A stretch of 64,000 bases of DNA from Algibacter sp. L1A34. GTDB taxonomy: Bacteria > Bacteroidota > Bacteroidia > Flavobacteriales > Flavobacteriaceae. Both the position numbers and the translations under genes were made by a program. Numbering within the stretch: the first letter of the stretch is position 1; the number at the start of each line of letters is the position of its first letter. The DNA lies in NCBI RefSeq assembly GCF_009796805.1, contig NZ_CP047029.1:4416001-4480000 (forward strand). Direction: 5' to 3'. The notes under the pieces were generated by a model, which was not told the origin of the DNA, did no database searches, and was given only the letters and a program-made list of their open reading frames with translations. Below are positions 19,201 through 27,263 of the stretch, in pieces.

Positions 19201-21021
19201 GGATGCACTGAGGAATCGTTTGTTACAGAAACCTTACCAACGACCCCTAATTGCACAACACTTAATAATCCGTTAAACAATGATACAGATGTAGATATTA
19301 CTACGGATTTAAGTTGGATAGCTGCAGCAGATACAGCTGGATATATTATCTCTGTGGGGACAACCTCAGGTGCTACAGATATTTTAGATAACGAAGATGT
19401 TGGAAATGTAACAACTTACAACTTAACTTCAGGTTTACCTGAAACAGAAACTATATTTGTAACCATTACACCACACAACGCGGTAGGCAATGCCACAGGA
19501 TGTACTGAGGAATCTTTTACTACAGAAACCTTACCAACGGCTCCTAATTGCACAACACTTAATAATCCGCTAAACAATGCTACAGATGTAGATATTACTA
19601 CAGATTTAAGTTGGATAGCTGCAGCAGATACCGCTGGATATATTATTTCCGTGGGAACAACTTCAGGCGCTACCGATATTTTAGATAACGAAAATGTTGG
19701 AAATGTAACAACTTTCAACTTAACTTCAGATTTACCTGAAACAGAAACTATATTTGTAACCATTACACCATACAACGCGGTAGGTAACGCGACAGGATGT
19801 ACTGAGGAGTCGTTTGCTACAGAAACCTTACCAACGGCTCCTAATTGCACAACACTTAATAATCCGCTAAACAAGGCTACAGATGTAGATATTACTACAG
19901 ATTTAAGTTGGATAGCTGCAGCAGACACCTCTGGATATATTATCTCTGTGGGGACAACCTCAGGTGCTACAGATATTTTAGATAACGAAGATGTTGGAAA
20001 TGTAACAACTTACAACTTAACTTCAGATTTACCTGAAACAGAAACTATATTTGTAACCATTACACCATACAACGCGGTAGGCAATGCCACAGGATGTACT
20101 GAGGAATCTTTTACTACAGAAACCTTACCAACGGCTCCTAATTGCACAACACTTAATAATCCGCTAAACAATGCTACAGATGTAGATATTACTACAGATT
20201 TAAGTTGGATAGCTACAACAGATACCGCTGGATATATTATTTCCATGGGAACAACTTCAGGCGCTACCGATATTTTAGATAACGAAAATGTTGGAAATGT
20301 AACAACTTACAACTTAACTTCAGATTTACCTGAAACAGAAACTATATTTGTAACCATTACACCATACAACGCGGTAGGCAATGCGACAGGATGTACTGAG
20401 GAATCTTTTGTTACAGAAACACTTCTAACGATTCCCAATTGTACAACACTTAATAATCCTGTTAATAACGATATAGATATCTCAATAGAGACTACTATTG
20501 ATTGGGAACCTGTTACAGGTGCAGATGGATACAAAATTTCCATAGGTTCTACATCTGGAGGAACACAGATAATAGATAATTATGATATCGGGTTTTCTAC
20601 ATCTTATAGTTTAGATAACGACTTACTAGAAGGAACGTCTTACTATGTAAATATCACGCCGTATAACGTTATGGGAGATGCTGAGTCTTGTACAGAAAGC
20701 ATTTTCACAACATTAACCCTTCCAAAAAATGATGTTAAATATGGGTTTTCGCCGGATAATGATGGCATTAATGATTTCTGGACTATTGAAGGCATAGAAG
20801 TCCACCCTGATAACATCGTTACTATTTATAACCGTTGGGGAGATATGGTATTTCAAACTAAAGGCTATAACAACACAACTAATGTGTTTAGAGGTATCGC
20901 TAACAAAAAGACAAAAATGGGAGCAGATATATTACCTGAAGGAACTTACTTCTTTAATTTCTCAATTAAAGGCTCACATAATTTTGACAAACTAAAAGGC
21001 TTTGTTGTTATAAAAAGATAA
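13231..21021 (+). CDS. Giant T9SS-secreted surface protein with PKD-like, DUF285/BspA and FN3-like repeats
   Basis: 2596 residues with a signal peptide ending at about residue 19 (SFS-QT). The plan is two copies of one module followed by a repeat stalk. Module 1: PKD-like domain ('VDWGDGQTDAGVTGDITHTY', about 48-97), about 17 DUF285 (BspA-type, 25-residue) units of the form W-x-V-S-x-V-T-x-M-x-x-M-F (134-567), then one FN3-like unit beginning at Cys 614. Module 2 repeats this order: PKD-like from 711, about 20 DUF285 units at 837-1354. From 1411 come eleven FN3-like units of about 99 residues, six of them (1810-2403) nearly identical. The C-terminus (about 2499-2596: 'FSPDNDGINDFWTIEG', 'IYNRWGDMVFQTKGY') is a T9SS type B (CHU_C, gliding-associated) sorting domain. 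Adhesion is inferred. The partner gene lies 10 bases downstream. Confidence 0.92.
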   Translation: MKYIINLLFLFLSLTSFSQTEFSSLWNTSNIDTGTSAINEIAIPTNPSYTYNYNVDWGDGQTDAGVTGDITHTYATPNTYTITIDGTFPSIYFNNQGDKLKIIEILNWGNTQWQTMENAFYGCENLNFDAIDSPDLSQVTSLKNMFKAATSFNGIINNWDISTITNISGLFYGTDIFNRPLDLWNTGNVTDMSETFYRASNFNEPLDNWNTAQVTNMTKMFYSAFTFNQNINGWDVSRVTDMSYMFYGTIYNQPLNNWIVNNVTNMYYMFYSSDFNLPLNNWTVDNVTNMSRMFGQSEFNQPIEIWNVSNVTDMSYMFYRHRTFDQPLNEWDVSNVTNMTSMFDGYSWGGKFNQPLNNWVVNNVTNMSFMFRDNRYFNQPLNNWIVSAVTDMESMFEDTEIFNQDITGWDVSNVIDMSSMFEDADAFNQAIASWDVSNVTNMSSMFYLTDTFNQPLEIWDVSKVRNMSSMFNRALAFNQALNGWETSAVTNMSYMFYTYNTVTAFNQPLNNWDTSAVSNMSAMFGNASTFNQSLGSWNISNISNMSDMLDNSGLSQTNYDNTLISWESQSVKDNVTLGAAGLNYCDSRDQRQNLIDNSNWTINDDIINCSFVLCTSLVSPVNGDTNVPSNTNITWEAVPGATGYKVSYRIENGGAITATETDLDVGYVTGLDFTSDLTPGDTVYVTIVPYNTTDGDATGCTEESFTVISNWVNDPTAFKLTIDTSIAESYTSAANQLEIDANSGYPDYLTYNYSIDWGDNQFNNNVTGDITHTYLVPGIYTISIIGDYPAHYYSSYFSDSKKLLSIDQWGTQQWQSMKDAFYGCSNMEYNATDIPDLSQVTTAYRMFGSASLFNGDINDWDVSNIEDMSSMFQSATVFNQPLNDWDVSSVTNMQYMFSSTRNFDQPLDNWITSNVTNMLGMFSYASIFNQNINNWDVGSVTTMRRMFDRASLFNQPLLGWDVSSVNSMEEMFNDAIAFDQPIDNWIVSNVTNMSSMFENATAFNQNINSWIVSAVTDMNSMFNSATNFNMPLNNWDVTSVTNMQSMFESAETFNQNINTWNVTNVINMASTFESAKAFNEPLNGWDVNSVVDMTSMFESAEVFNQPLNIWNVSAVANMTSMFEKALVFNQDLSTWNVSSVTLMPSMFEDARAFNQPINTWNVASVTTMEEMFKNAIVFNESLDNWNTGEVLTMEEMFSGATAFNQNIDNWNVSFVKTMEAMFKNASSYNQTMNSWNVASVTTMEEMFSGATVFNKIIDSWNVRAVTTMEEMFYNATAFNQTINSWRVSNVLNMDAMFRNASSFDQALDRWDIGETSMRYMFSNAAALNQEFSTWDVSRVTNMQYMLDNTALTRENYDATLVAWSKLVLITNINLGAQSLLYCDALEERQSMIDTYGWTFTGDILDCPIPACTQLISPANGDTDVPVNTNLTWEPTLYARGYKLTVITQPGNVLLVNNETVTDPSYQFLLDFSGNEIVEVTITPFNDEGEPTGCTMESFTITNNSVPTVPECTSLTTPLDETIDISVESSLEWTPIANADGYRITAGTTSGATDILNDIDVANVTVYDLPSDLPENTKIYIKITPYNATGDATTCSEESFTTEIIPVAPTCTNLTSPLDGATDVPTDTDISWNATPNTTGYLLSVGTTGGGIEVLNNIDVGNVTTYDLPDNLNANRLIFVNITPYNEVGDATSCNEESFRTGSFASTDTQTCTSLTSPLNNATDISISTNLTWASNATVNGYKISIGTTTGATDILTLTDVGNITTYDLVTDLPETTTIFVTIIPYGDIGDATGCTEESFTTETLPTAPNCTTLNNPLNNDTDVDITTDLSWIAAADTAGYIISVGTTSGATDILDNEDVGNITTYNLTSDLPETETIFVTITPYNAVGNATGCTEESFVTETLPTTPNCTTLNNPLNNDTDVDITTDLSWIATTDTAGYIISVGTTSGATDILDNEDVGNVTTYNLTSDLPETETIFVTITPYNAVGNATGCTEESFVTETLPTTPNCTTLNNPLNNDTDVDITTDLSWIAAADTAGYIISVGTTSGATDILDNEDVGNVTTYNLTSGLPETETIFVTITPHNAVGNATGCTEESFTTETLPTAPNCTTLNNPLNNATDVDITTDLSWIAAADTAGYIISVGTTSGATDILDNENVGNVTTFNLTSDLPETETIFVTITPYNAVGNATGCTEESFATETLPTAPNCTTLNNPLNKATDVDITTDLSWIAAADTSGYIISVGTTSGATDILDNEDVGNVTTYNLTSDLPETETIFVTITPYNAVGNATGCTEESFTTETLPTAPNCTTLNNPLNNATDVDITTDLSWIATTDTAGYIISMGTTSGATDILDNENVGNVTTYNLTSDLPETETIFVTITPYNAVGNATGCTEESFVTETLLTIPNCTTLNNPVNNDIDISIETTIDWEPVTGADGYKISIGSTSGGTQIIDNYDIGFSTSYSLDNDLLEGTSYYVNITPYNVMGDAESCTESIFTTLTLPKNDVKYGFSPDNDGINDFWTIEGIEVHPDNIVTIYNRWGDMVFQTKGYNNTTNVFRGIANKKTKMGADILPEGTYFFNFSIKGSHNFDKLKGFVVIKR
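18658..20439 (+). repeat. Six tandem 297-bp repeats inside the surface-protein gene
   Basis: Unit starts (first base of the Cys codon) are at 18658, 18955, 19252, 19549, 19846 and 20143, each exactly 297 bases (99 codons) apart; a divergent seventh unit starts at 20440. Units differ at only a few positions (for example AAAD/ATTD, NND/NNA/NKA, SVG/SMG). Nucleotide identity is high even at silent sites, so the array arose by recent duplication or is kept uniform by gene conversion. Confidence 0.95.
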
Positions 21022-21031
21022 ACCCAAATCA

Positions 21032-21952
21032 ATGAATTTCACAAAAAAAACAATAGCAATAGCTATACTTATAGGGTTTGCACACTGTATAAACGCACAA
21101 CAAACACCTACATTTTCAGAATACAATTACAATCCTTTTATAATAAATGCAGCGTACGCCGGCTTAACAAAAAACACAGAGTTCTCTATGAGTAATACTG
21201 GTTTTTTCAATCAGTTCGAAGGTAGTCCAAGAAGTTTTTCACTAAGTGGGCATGGCTCTTTAAATGAAAAAAAGATGGGTATCGGTGCAGCCATAATGCG
21301 AGACCAAATAGGCATTACCAAATCAACTTCTTTTTTCGCAGCATACTCGTATAAAATATTTTTTGATTTTAAAAGTAATAGACCTTATTGGCAATTGTAT
21401 GATACAGGAGTTCTATCCTTTGGTATTACTGCTGGATTACAGCAATATCAAAGTAACTTAACCGAATTAGGTATCATAGGAGACCCTAAATTCGCCCAAG
21501 ATATAAATACATCTATACCAACCATAGGTCTTAGTTTTCTTTTTAACCATGCTTCCTTTTACGTTGGTTTTTCGACTCCAAATGTTATGGGAGATAGCTT
21601 AGCTTCAGACAAAAACTTAGTACTAAACAGCCCTTATTATGGATATTTTGGTTACCGTATTTACAATAACCGCTTTGAAGATTTTATGATAAAACCAAAT
21701 ATGCTAATTAAATATGAAGATGGAGCACCATTACAAGCAGATTTTAATGTTGCGTTTAGTTTTAAAAATAAGTTTGAAATAGGAACAGGATATAGAACAA
21801 GTAATTCTATCAACTTTTTAGCTGGTATTTATTTATTTAATAATATGCGTGCTATTTACAATTACAATATAGCTAACAAAAATTCACCTTTAGGAAATAC
21901 CCATGGCCTGATATTAAGCCTTCAATTAAATGAAGGTTATAGTAATAATTAA
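21032..21952 (+). CDS. PorP/SprF family type IX secretion system membrane protein
   Basis: 306 residues with a signal peptide ('IAILIGFAHCINAQQ', cleaved about residue 22). The mature protein starts with the family's 'PTFSEYNYNPFIINAAYAGL' and continues as alternating beta strands ending in 'LSLQLNEG', an outer-membrane barrel plan. PorP/SprF proteins work with T9SS and are usually encoded directly after the large type B-sorted protein they serve (as sprF follows sprB). The 10-base gap to the giant gene shows cotranscription. A terminator follows at 21979-22012. Confidence 0.92.
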   Translation: MNFTKKTIAIAILIGFAHCINAQQTPTFSEYNYNPFIINAAYAGLTKNTEFSMSNTGFFNQFEGSPRSFSLSGHGSLNEKKMGIGAAIMRDQIGITKSTSFFAAYSYKIFFDFKSNRPYWQLYDTGVLSFGITAGLQQYQSNLTELGIIGDPKFAQDINTSIPTIGLSFLFNHASFYVGFSTPNVMGDSLASDKNLVLNSPYYGYFGYRIYNNRFEDFMIKPNMLIKYEDGAPLQADFNVAFSFKNKFEIGTGYRTSNSINFLAGIYLFNNMRAIYNYNIANKNSPLGNTHGLILSLQLNEGYSNN

Positions 21953-21978
21953 TTACTTATAAAAAATTGAACAAAAAA

Positions 21979-22012
21979 AAACAGACACCTATCAAAGTGT
22001 CTGTTTTTTTTG
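21979..22012. terminator. Bidirectional terminator
   Basis: ACAGACAC and GTGTCTGT form a stem (21981-22003) with an A-run before and a run of eight T after. It separates the PorP/SprF gene from the converging sppA. Confidence 0.9.
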
Positions 22013-22025
22013 TTTATAAAATGGA

Positions 22026-23789
22026 TTACTTCACATCTAAACTATAAGGAAATAATAACTGAATACCTTTACGTTGTGTAAGCGTTTTTACTTCTTTGTA
22101 AATATTATATTGCACTTCCCCAAGTTCATCTTTTAAAATAGTTTCTTTAGCTTTTACTAAACCAAACTCTTGCAGCATTTTATCTAAGTCCTTTTTAAAG
22201 ATAGGAAATTCGTTAATTTTATAATCTTCAATTCCAGCAGCTTCGGCAGCATATTTTAAGGCTAAATCTAATCCACCTAACTCATCTACCAATCCGTTTT
22301 CCAAGGCATCATTTCCTGTCCAAACACGACCTTGAGCAATAGCCTTAACATCATCTTGGTTCATGTCTCGTCCATCAGCAACTCTTTTGGTAAACAACTC
22401 ATAAATATCTATAATACCTTCTTTTATAAAAGCATGTTGATCTTCACTCATCGGTTCAAAAAAGCTAAAAGTTACTGCATTCTTATTTGTAACCACTTGT
22501 TCTGCATTAATACCCATTCTATCGGCTAAAACCTTACCGTTTGGCAACATACCAAACACACCTATACTCCCCGTAATTGTTGTAGGTTCCGCTATAATTT
22601 TATCCGCATTACAAGCAATATAATATCCTCCAGATGCAGCAAGATTACCCATAGAAACAATTACAGGTTTTACTTTTTTAGTCAATTCAATTTCTCTCCA
22701 AATTAACTCACTCGCCAAGGCGCTTCCTCCTGGAGAATTAATACGTAAAACAACTGCTTTCACCTTATCATCCTCTCTTGCTTTCTTAAGAGATGCATTC
22801 ATAGTACCTTGTCCAATATTATTCTCATCACCTTCACCATAGATAATTTCACCTTCAGCATAAATTACGGCTATTCTATTTTTGTTAGTTTTTAACTTCA
22901 ACTTACTGGCTGTATGGATTGCATAATCATATATTGATATTGTTTTTAATTTTTTATCATTTTCAACACCAACGGCATATCTTAATCCATTTACATACTC
23001 ATCATGATAAGCAATTTTATCAACCATTTTTGAAGACATTGCCAAAGTTGCATTTCTTGCTAAAAGGCTATCGGCAATAATATTTAATCTAATTTCATCA
23101 ATCATTCTACTTTTAGAAATGTCTTGTTTCATTTCATTCCAAAGTGAATTTAAATACACCGTAATTTGTTCACGATTATTGTCGCTCATTTCATTTTCTA
23201 AAAATGGCTCAACAGCACTTTTATATTTACCAAAGCGAACCACTTCCATTTTAACTCCAGATTTTTCTTGAAAATCTTTGAAGTATAATTGTTCGGAAGA
23301 CAAACCTTTAAACTCCATCATCCCAACAGGATTAATATAAATAGTATCAGCAACCGAAGATAAATAGTAATCTTTTTGCGTATAAACATCGGCGTAAGCC
23401 ACAATAAACTTTCCAGATTCTTTAAATTTTAAAAGTGCATTTCTTAAAGCTTTAGTTTGCGATATTCCAGCATCTATAAAATTATTATCAATAGAAATTC
23501 CTTTAATTTTATCATCTGTTGCCGCAAAATTAATAGCATCAATTATATTGAAAAGACCATTTTTCTTGTCTTCATTTAAAAATGGATATTCTGCAAACTC
23601 TGTTTTACCTGCGTAATCCTTAATAGGGAAATCTAGTTTTAATTCTAAAATAGAATTGTCTCTTACTTGAACGACATCATTACCTCCTGAGCCCAAAACA
23701 GCTCCTAAAAGAACAATACCCAAAAAGAAAAGTACACAGAATAAAATAATTCCTGTTACTGTTGATAATACACGTTTTATAAAATCCAT
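22026..23789 (-). CDS. sppA: Signal peptide peptidase SppA, 67K type
   Basis: 587 residues, two SppA/ClpP-like halves anchored by an N-terminal membrane helix (about 12-33). The Lys of the catalytic dyad is K190 in 'FGKYKSAVEPF'. The Ser is S386 in 'MGNLAASGGYYIA', preceded by the oxyanion loop 'RINSPGGSALASE'. This Lys-in-first-half, Ser-in-second-half arrangement is that of the long SppA of E. coli, a membrane-bound tetramer that degrades cleaved signal peptides. The N-terminal start 'MDFIKRVLSTVTG' fits Bacteroidota homologues. It stands alone, between convergent terminator and the men cluster. Confidence 0.93.
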   Translation of the reverse strand: MDFIKRVLSTVTGIILFCVLFFLGIVLLGAVLGSGGNDVVQVRDNSILELKLDFPIKDYAGKTEFAEYPFLNEDKKNGLFNIIDAINFAATDDKIKGISIDNNFIDAGISQTKALRNALLKFKESGKFIVAYADVYTQKDYYLSSVADTIYINPVGMMEFKGLSSEQLYFKDFQEKSGVKMEVVRFGKYKSAVEPFLENEMSDNNREQITVYLNSLWNEMKQDISKSRMIDEIRLNIIADSLLARNATLAMSSKMVDKIAYHDEYVNGLRYAVGVENDKKLKTISIYDYAIHTASKLKLKTNKNRIAVIYAEGEIIYGEGDENNIGQGTMNASLKKAREDDKVKAVVLRINSPGGSALASELIWREIELTKKVKPVIVSMGNLAASGGYYIACNADKIIAEPTTITGSIGVFGMLPNGKVLADRMGINAEQVVTNKNAVTFSFFEPMSEDQHAFIKEGIIDIYELFTKRVADGRDMNQDDVKAIAQGRVWTGNDALENGLVDELGGLDLALKYAAEAAGIEDYKINEFPIFKKDLDKMLQEFGLVKAKETILKDELGEVQYNIYKEVKTLTQRKGIQLLFPYSLDVK

Positions 23790-23893
23790 AATTATTATTT
23801 TTCTATAAGTATTAAAAAAAGCTGTAAAGTTACAGTTTCTACTTATTAATTTTAAAATATTATTCGAAGGAACAATTTCACTTCAATTTAAAC

Positions 23894-23936
23894 TAAAAAA
23901 CAATACCTACAAGGTTATAAAAACCTTGTAGGTATT
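23894..23936 (-). terminator. Terminator of the menaquinone cluster
   Basis: A 15-bp perfect stem, AATACCTACAAGGTT and its complement (23902-23936), is followed on the minus strand by GTTTTTTAG. It lies just after the menE stop codon in the direction of transcription. Confidence 0.85.
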
Positions 23937-23959
23937 ATTAAGTGATGCTTTATATTTAC

Positions 23960-25030
23960 TTAAAAAGTAATTTGATCTAAAGTATTTTTGCGATGAATTT
24001 TCCCTGAAGCAGTATTAATAAATTTATTTACTGTATAAATAGCTTTCGGTTTTTCATATTTATCTAAACCATCAAAAATAGAATCGTCTAGCTTTTTATT
24101 TTTACCTTCAATAATTAAAATAGCTTTTTCACCTAAAGTTTCATCTGGGATAGAGGTAATAAAAAATTGTTGTTCAATTTTACATTGAAGTTTATGTTCG
24201 ATTACCTCAGGGTATAATTTTATCCCGCCAGAATTAATCACGTTATCAAAACGACCTAACCATTCAAAACTAGAATCCGAATGTATTTTTACTATATCGT
24301 TAGTAATAATTTTTTCATCTAAAAGTTCTGGTGCATCAATAACCAAACAACTTCTATCGTCTGTAGAGACCGTAATTCCTGGTAAAGTTTTAAAACATGT
24401 TTTGGAATCGGAATCTGTGAAATTATTAATCTTTTTAACAGCAATATGCGAAACAGTTTCTGTCATACCATAGGTTTCATAAACCATAGGTTTTTTATCT
24501 TGAATTAAAGCTTTTATACTTTCAGAAACGCGTCCGCCACCAACAATTACAGTTTTTATTTTATCAAAATATTTTGCGAAATTTTTAAGTTGCATAGGTG
24601 TAAAAGCGCAAAACTCATAATCCTTCTCGTAATCTATTCTTGGAAAAGCAGCAGGCTCTACAATATCCAATTCTAGACCTAAAACAATAGCCCGAACAAT
24701 CATCATTTTACCAGCAATAAAATTTGATGGCAAGCAATGTAATACTTTTTTACCTGGCGTAAGATTAAAGAAATTGCCCGTAGCAATAGCCGATTTTATC
24801 ATGGCTTCTTTTTTAATCATTATCTCCTTTGGCCTACCAGTAGATCCAGATGTATGTACTTTTATAAAATCATGCCTATCTAACCAATCAAGTAAAAATT
24901 CACCCAATTCTCGTTCGTAAGCATCTCCCTCTTTTACAAAGCTATACGCTACTTCCATTAAGTCTTCGTGAGAATAATGGTGATCATTTAATTTAAACCT
25001 TACATGTACTTTAGTGTAATCTGGTATCAT
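23960..25030 (-). CDS. menE: o-succinylbenzoate-CoA ligase (MenE-like AMP-binding enzyme)
   Basis: 356 residues, shorter than classical MenE (about 450) but usual for Bacteroidota. AMP-binding P-loop 'VHTSGSTGRPKEI' at 58-70, 'YETYGMTETVSHIAV' in the middle (A5), and a C-terminal domain with 'WLGRFDNVINSGGIKLYPE' and the late Lys in 'TASGKIHRKNT'. It adds CoA to o-succinylbenzoate in menaquinone synthesis. It is the last gene of the run menC - CPBP - menE, with 2 bases to the CPBP gene, and is followed by a strong terminator. Confidence 0.9.
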   Translation of the reverse strand: MIPDYTKVHVRFKLNDHHYSHEDLMEVAYSFVKEGDAYERELGEFLLDWLDRHDFIKVHTSGSTGRPKEIMIKKEAMIKSAIATGNFFNLTPGKKVLHCLPSNFIAGKMMIVRAIVLGLELDIVEPAAFPRIDYEKDYEFCAFTPMQLKNFAKYFDKIKTVIVGGGRVSESIKALIQDKKPMVYETYGMTETVSHIAVKKINNFTDSDSKTCFKTLPGITVSTDDRSCLVIDAPELLDEKIITNDIVKIHSDSSFEWLGRFDNVINSGGIKLYPEVIEHKLQCKIEQQFFITSIPDETLGEKAILIIEGKNKKLDDSIFDGLDKYEKPKAIYTVNKFINTASGKIHRKNTLDQITF

Positions 25031-25032
25031 AA

Positions 25033-25989
25033 TTATTCTATTATTTTATAATCATCTTTTGGTGGTTCTACAACATTTCCTATTAATTTATCTTTCCAAT
25101 TACTCCAGTTATATTTCTTAGAAAGAATAAATAAAAGTATTGGAAAAACTACAAATACAGGGAAAAATATTTCGCCCAAGGCCATAGTATCAGGATCGGA
25201 CATATCTTTTAAAATTGAATCGGTTTGAAAGGCTGTCCAATCGGCAGTAACTAACAAAGCTGTAAATAAATTATTGGCTGCATGGAACCCTAAGGCAAGT
25301 TCTAAGCCTTCGTCCATTAAAGTTAAAACACCTAAAAACAAACCTGTGCCTATGTAATAAACCATAATTACTGGCCCTAATTGCTCCACTTCAGGATTTG
25401 CAATATGCATAAGTCCAAAACCAACAGAAGTTATTAAAAGTGGTAACCATTTATTTTTAAATACCACACCAATACCTTGCATTAAGTAGCCTCTAAAAAA
25501 ATACTCTTCGAAACTCGTTTGTAACGGTATTAATGTAATAGCTATAGCTGCTAATATTAAAAATGGTTTTAATTTAAAATTAAGTACATAGTCTTCTGGA
25601 GCAAAAAAGAAATAATCCACCAATACAAAACTAGATGAAATAACGCCCCATAGAATAAAAATAAACCAAAAACGTTTCCAATCTATTTTTTTTCTCGCCG
25701 TTGTTAATTGCACAAACGACTGTTTATGTATAACTTTAGCCGAAAAAATAACACCTACCAATCCTGCTGCAAAAGACAACAGCATTAAAAACAGAAATAA
25801 ATTACTACCCAAAGCCTCAATCATATCTGGGATAGTAACTGGCATATCGCCTGTTTGAAAAACTTTTATGCCTAATACAATTCCCAGAGGAATCATACCA
25901 ATTATTTGCCAAGCTATAAAAATTATTAATACACCTAATAAATATCGCCACCAATCGTGTAAACCTTTAAAGGCTTGAGCTATATACAT
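25033..25989 (-). CDS. CPBP family intramembrane metalloprotease
   Basis: 318 residues with about eight membrane helices. The CPBP (Abi/Rce1-like) motifs are complete: E161-E162-x-x-x-R166 ('SFEEYFFRGYLMQG'), H195 in 'GFGLMHIANPE', and a later His in 'LGFHAANNLF'. Members are glutamate-type intramembrane proteases. The gene overlaps menC by 10 bases and is 2 bases from menE, so it is translated with the menaquinone genes. Why a CPBP protease belongs here is unknown; conserved linkage or chance insertion cannot be told apart from one genome. Confidence 0.9.
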   Translation of the reverse strand: MYIAQAFKGLHDWWRYLLGVLIIFIAWQIIGMIPLGIVLGIKVFQTGDMPVTIPDMIEALGSNLFLFLMLLSFAAGLVGVIFSAKVIHKQSFVQLTTARKKIDWKRFWFIFILWGVISSSFVLVDYFFFAPEDYVLNFKLKPFLILAAIAITLIPLQTSFEEYFFRGYLMQGIGVVFKNKWLPLLITSVGFGLMHIANPEVEQLGPVIMVYYIGTGLFLGVLTLMDEGLELALGFHAANNLFTALLVTADWTAFQTDSILKDMSDPDTMALGEIFFPVFVVFPILLFILSKKYNWSNWKDKLIGNVVEPPKDDYKIIE

Positions 25990-27032
25990 ACTTCTAAATT
26001 AAATTTCCAAGGTTCTACCTTATTATACTGCAATGTACCATTTTTAACTAAAAGTGGTGACTCAAAATTATTAGAAAACAAACTACCCGTTCCTAAACCT
26101 TGTGGCAAATTACTGTTTAAAGCATACGTATATTGCGCGATGGCATTTAACCCCACATTGCTCTCTAAGGCACTTGTAATCCACCAACCTATATTTTGTT
26201 TGTTGGCTAAACTAATCCAAGAGTCGCTCCCTTTAAAACCACCAATTAAAGTTGGTTTTAGAATAATATATTGTGGACAAATAGCTTCTAGTAATACTTG
26301 TTTTTTATCTTCGGAAAACACACCTATAAGTTCCTCGTCTAGAGCAATAGGTAATGGTGTAGCTTCGCAAAGTTTTGCCATTTCGGTTATTTGTCCTTGT
26401 TTTATAGGCTGTTCAATGGAATGTAAATCGAAATCTGATAATATTTTCAGTTTTTCTAAAGCTTCCGAAGGTTTAAAAGCACCATTAGCATCTACACGTA
26501 ATTCAATATCATTTGAATTGAATTCCTTTCGAATAGATTTTAGCAGATTAATCTCTGTTTGAAAATTGATAGCACCAATTTTCATTTTAATGCAACTAAA
26601 ACCAGCCTCTATTTTATCCTGAATTTGTTCCTTCATGAAACTTTCCGTTCCCATCCAAATTAATCCGTTAATAGCAATACTATCTTCAGTTTTAGTAAAT
26701 TTTGAAGGAAATAAATCAAAACCATCAACGCTGTCAATAGATTTAAACGCCATTTCTAAACCAAATTGGATACTAGGAAATTCTTCTAACTGCAATAACA
26801 AATTATCTAAACCTAGATTTATGTTTTCGCAAACCCATTTTAGTTTTTCTTCATAATCGGGTCTATCATCAATAGAAAGTCCTCGAAACATTCCACATTC
26901 TCCAACACCTTTCTTGGGTCCTTTATCTAAGATAATAAACCAAGTTTCTTTAGTTTTCAAAATACCTCGCGATGTACCGCTGGCTTGTTTGAAGTTTAAA
27001 GTATATGGTTGGTAAGTTGCCGTCATAGTCAT
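25980..27032 (-). CDS. menC: o-succinylbenzoate synthase
   Basis: 350 residues of the enolase superfamily (muconate-lactonising subgroup). Catalytic and metal-binding motifs: 'CIKMKIGAINF' (K-x-K pair), 'LRVDANGAF' (Asp ligand), 'SIEQPI' (Glu ligand), 'PIALDEEL' (Asp ligand), 'YIILKPTLIGG' (Lys base). MenC dehydrates SHCHC to o-succinylbenzoate. ATG at 27030-27032; a second ATG two codons on (27024-27026) would give 'MTATYQPYTL' and is equally possible. The 3' end overlaps the CPBP gene. Confidence 0.92.
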   Translation of the reverse strand: MTMTATYQPYTLNFKQASGTSRGILKTKETWFIILDKGPKKGVGECGMFRGLSIDDRPDYEEKLKWVCENINLGLDNLLLQLEEFPSIQFGLEMAFKSIDSVDGFDLFPSKFTKTEDSIAINGLIWMGTESFMKEQIQDKIEAGFSCIKMKIGAINFQTEINLLKSIRKEFNSNDIELRVDANGAFKPSEALEKLKILSDFDLHSIEQPIKQGQITEMAKLCEATPLPIALDEELIGVFSEDKKQVLLEAICPQYIILKPTLIGGFKGSDSWISLANKQNIGWWITSALESNVGLNAIAQYTYALNSNLPQGLGTGSLFSNNFESPLLVKNGTLQYNKVEPWKFNLEVCI

Positions 27033-27263
27033 GCTAAATTAATAATTTATTCCATGAAACATTAAAACTTAACAAGGATTATCATAAAATTTTCAGATTG
27101 ATTAGTTGTTTATTCTTTTAATATAAAATTGATAATTATTAGACACATAAAGTCATAATAAACCACTTTTTATATAAAATTAGAATTATTACAACGAAAT
27201 AAGGTCTTAAAAACCAGATGATTCAAATTTAAAAACAAACGGATTAAAAATTACGATGCGTAT

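Noticed and set aside
18658-20439. Regular repeats that might be read as a CRISPR array
   Set aside because: The units are 297 bases, continuous in frame and coding; there are no spacers.
19416-20543. Repeated minus-strand open frames inside the giant surface-protein gene
   Set aside because: They are the antisense of the repeats and recur only because the repeats do.
25975-26562. 195-codon open frame on the plus strand
   Set aside because: It lies opposite menC, whose enolase motifs are clear; the composition is that of an antisense shadow.
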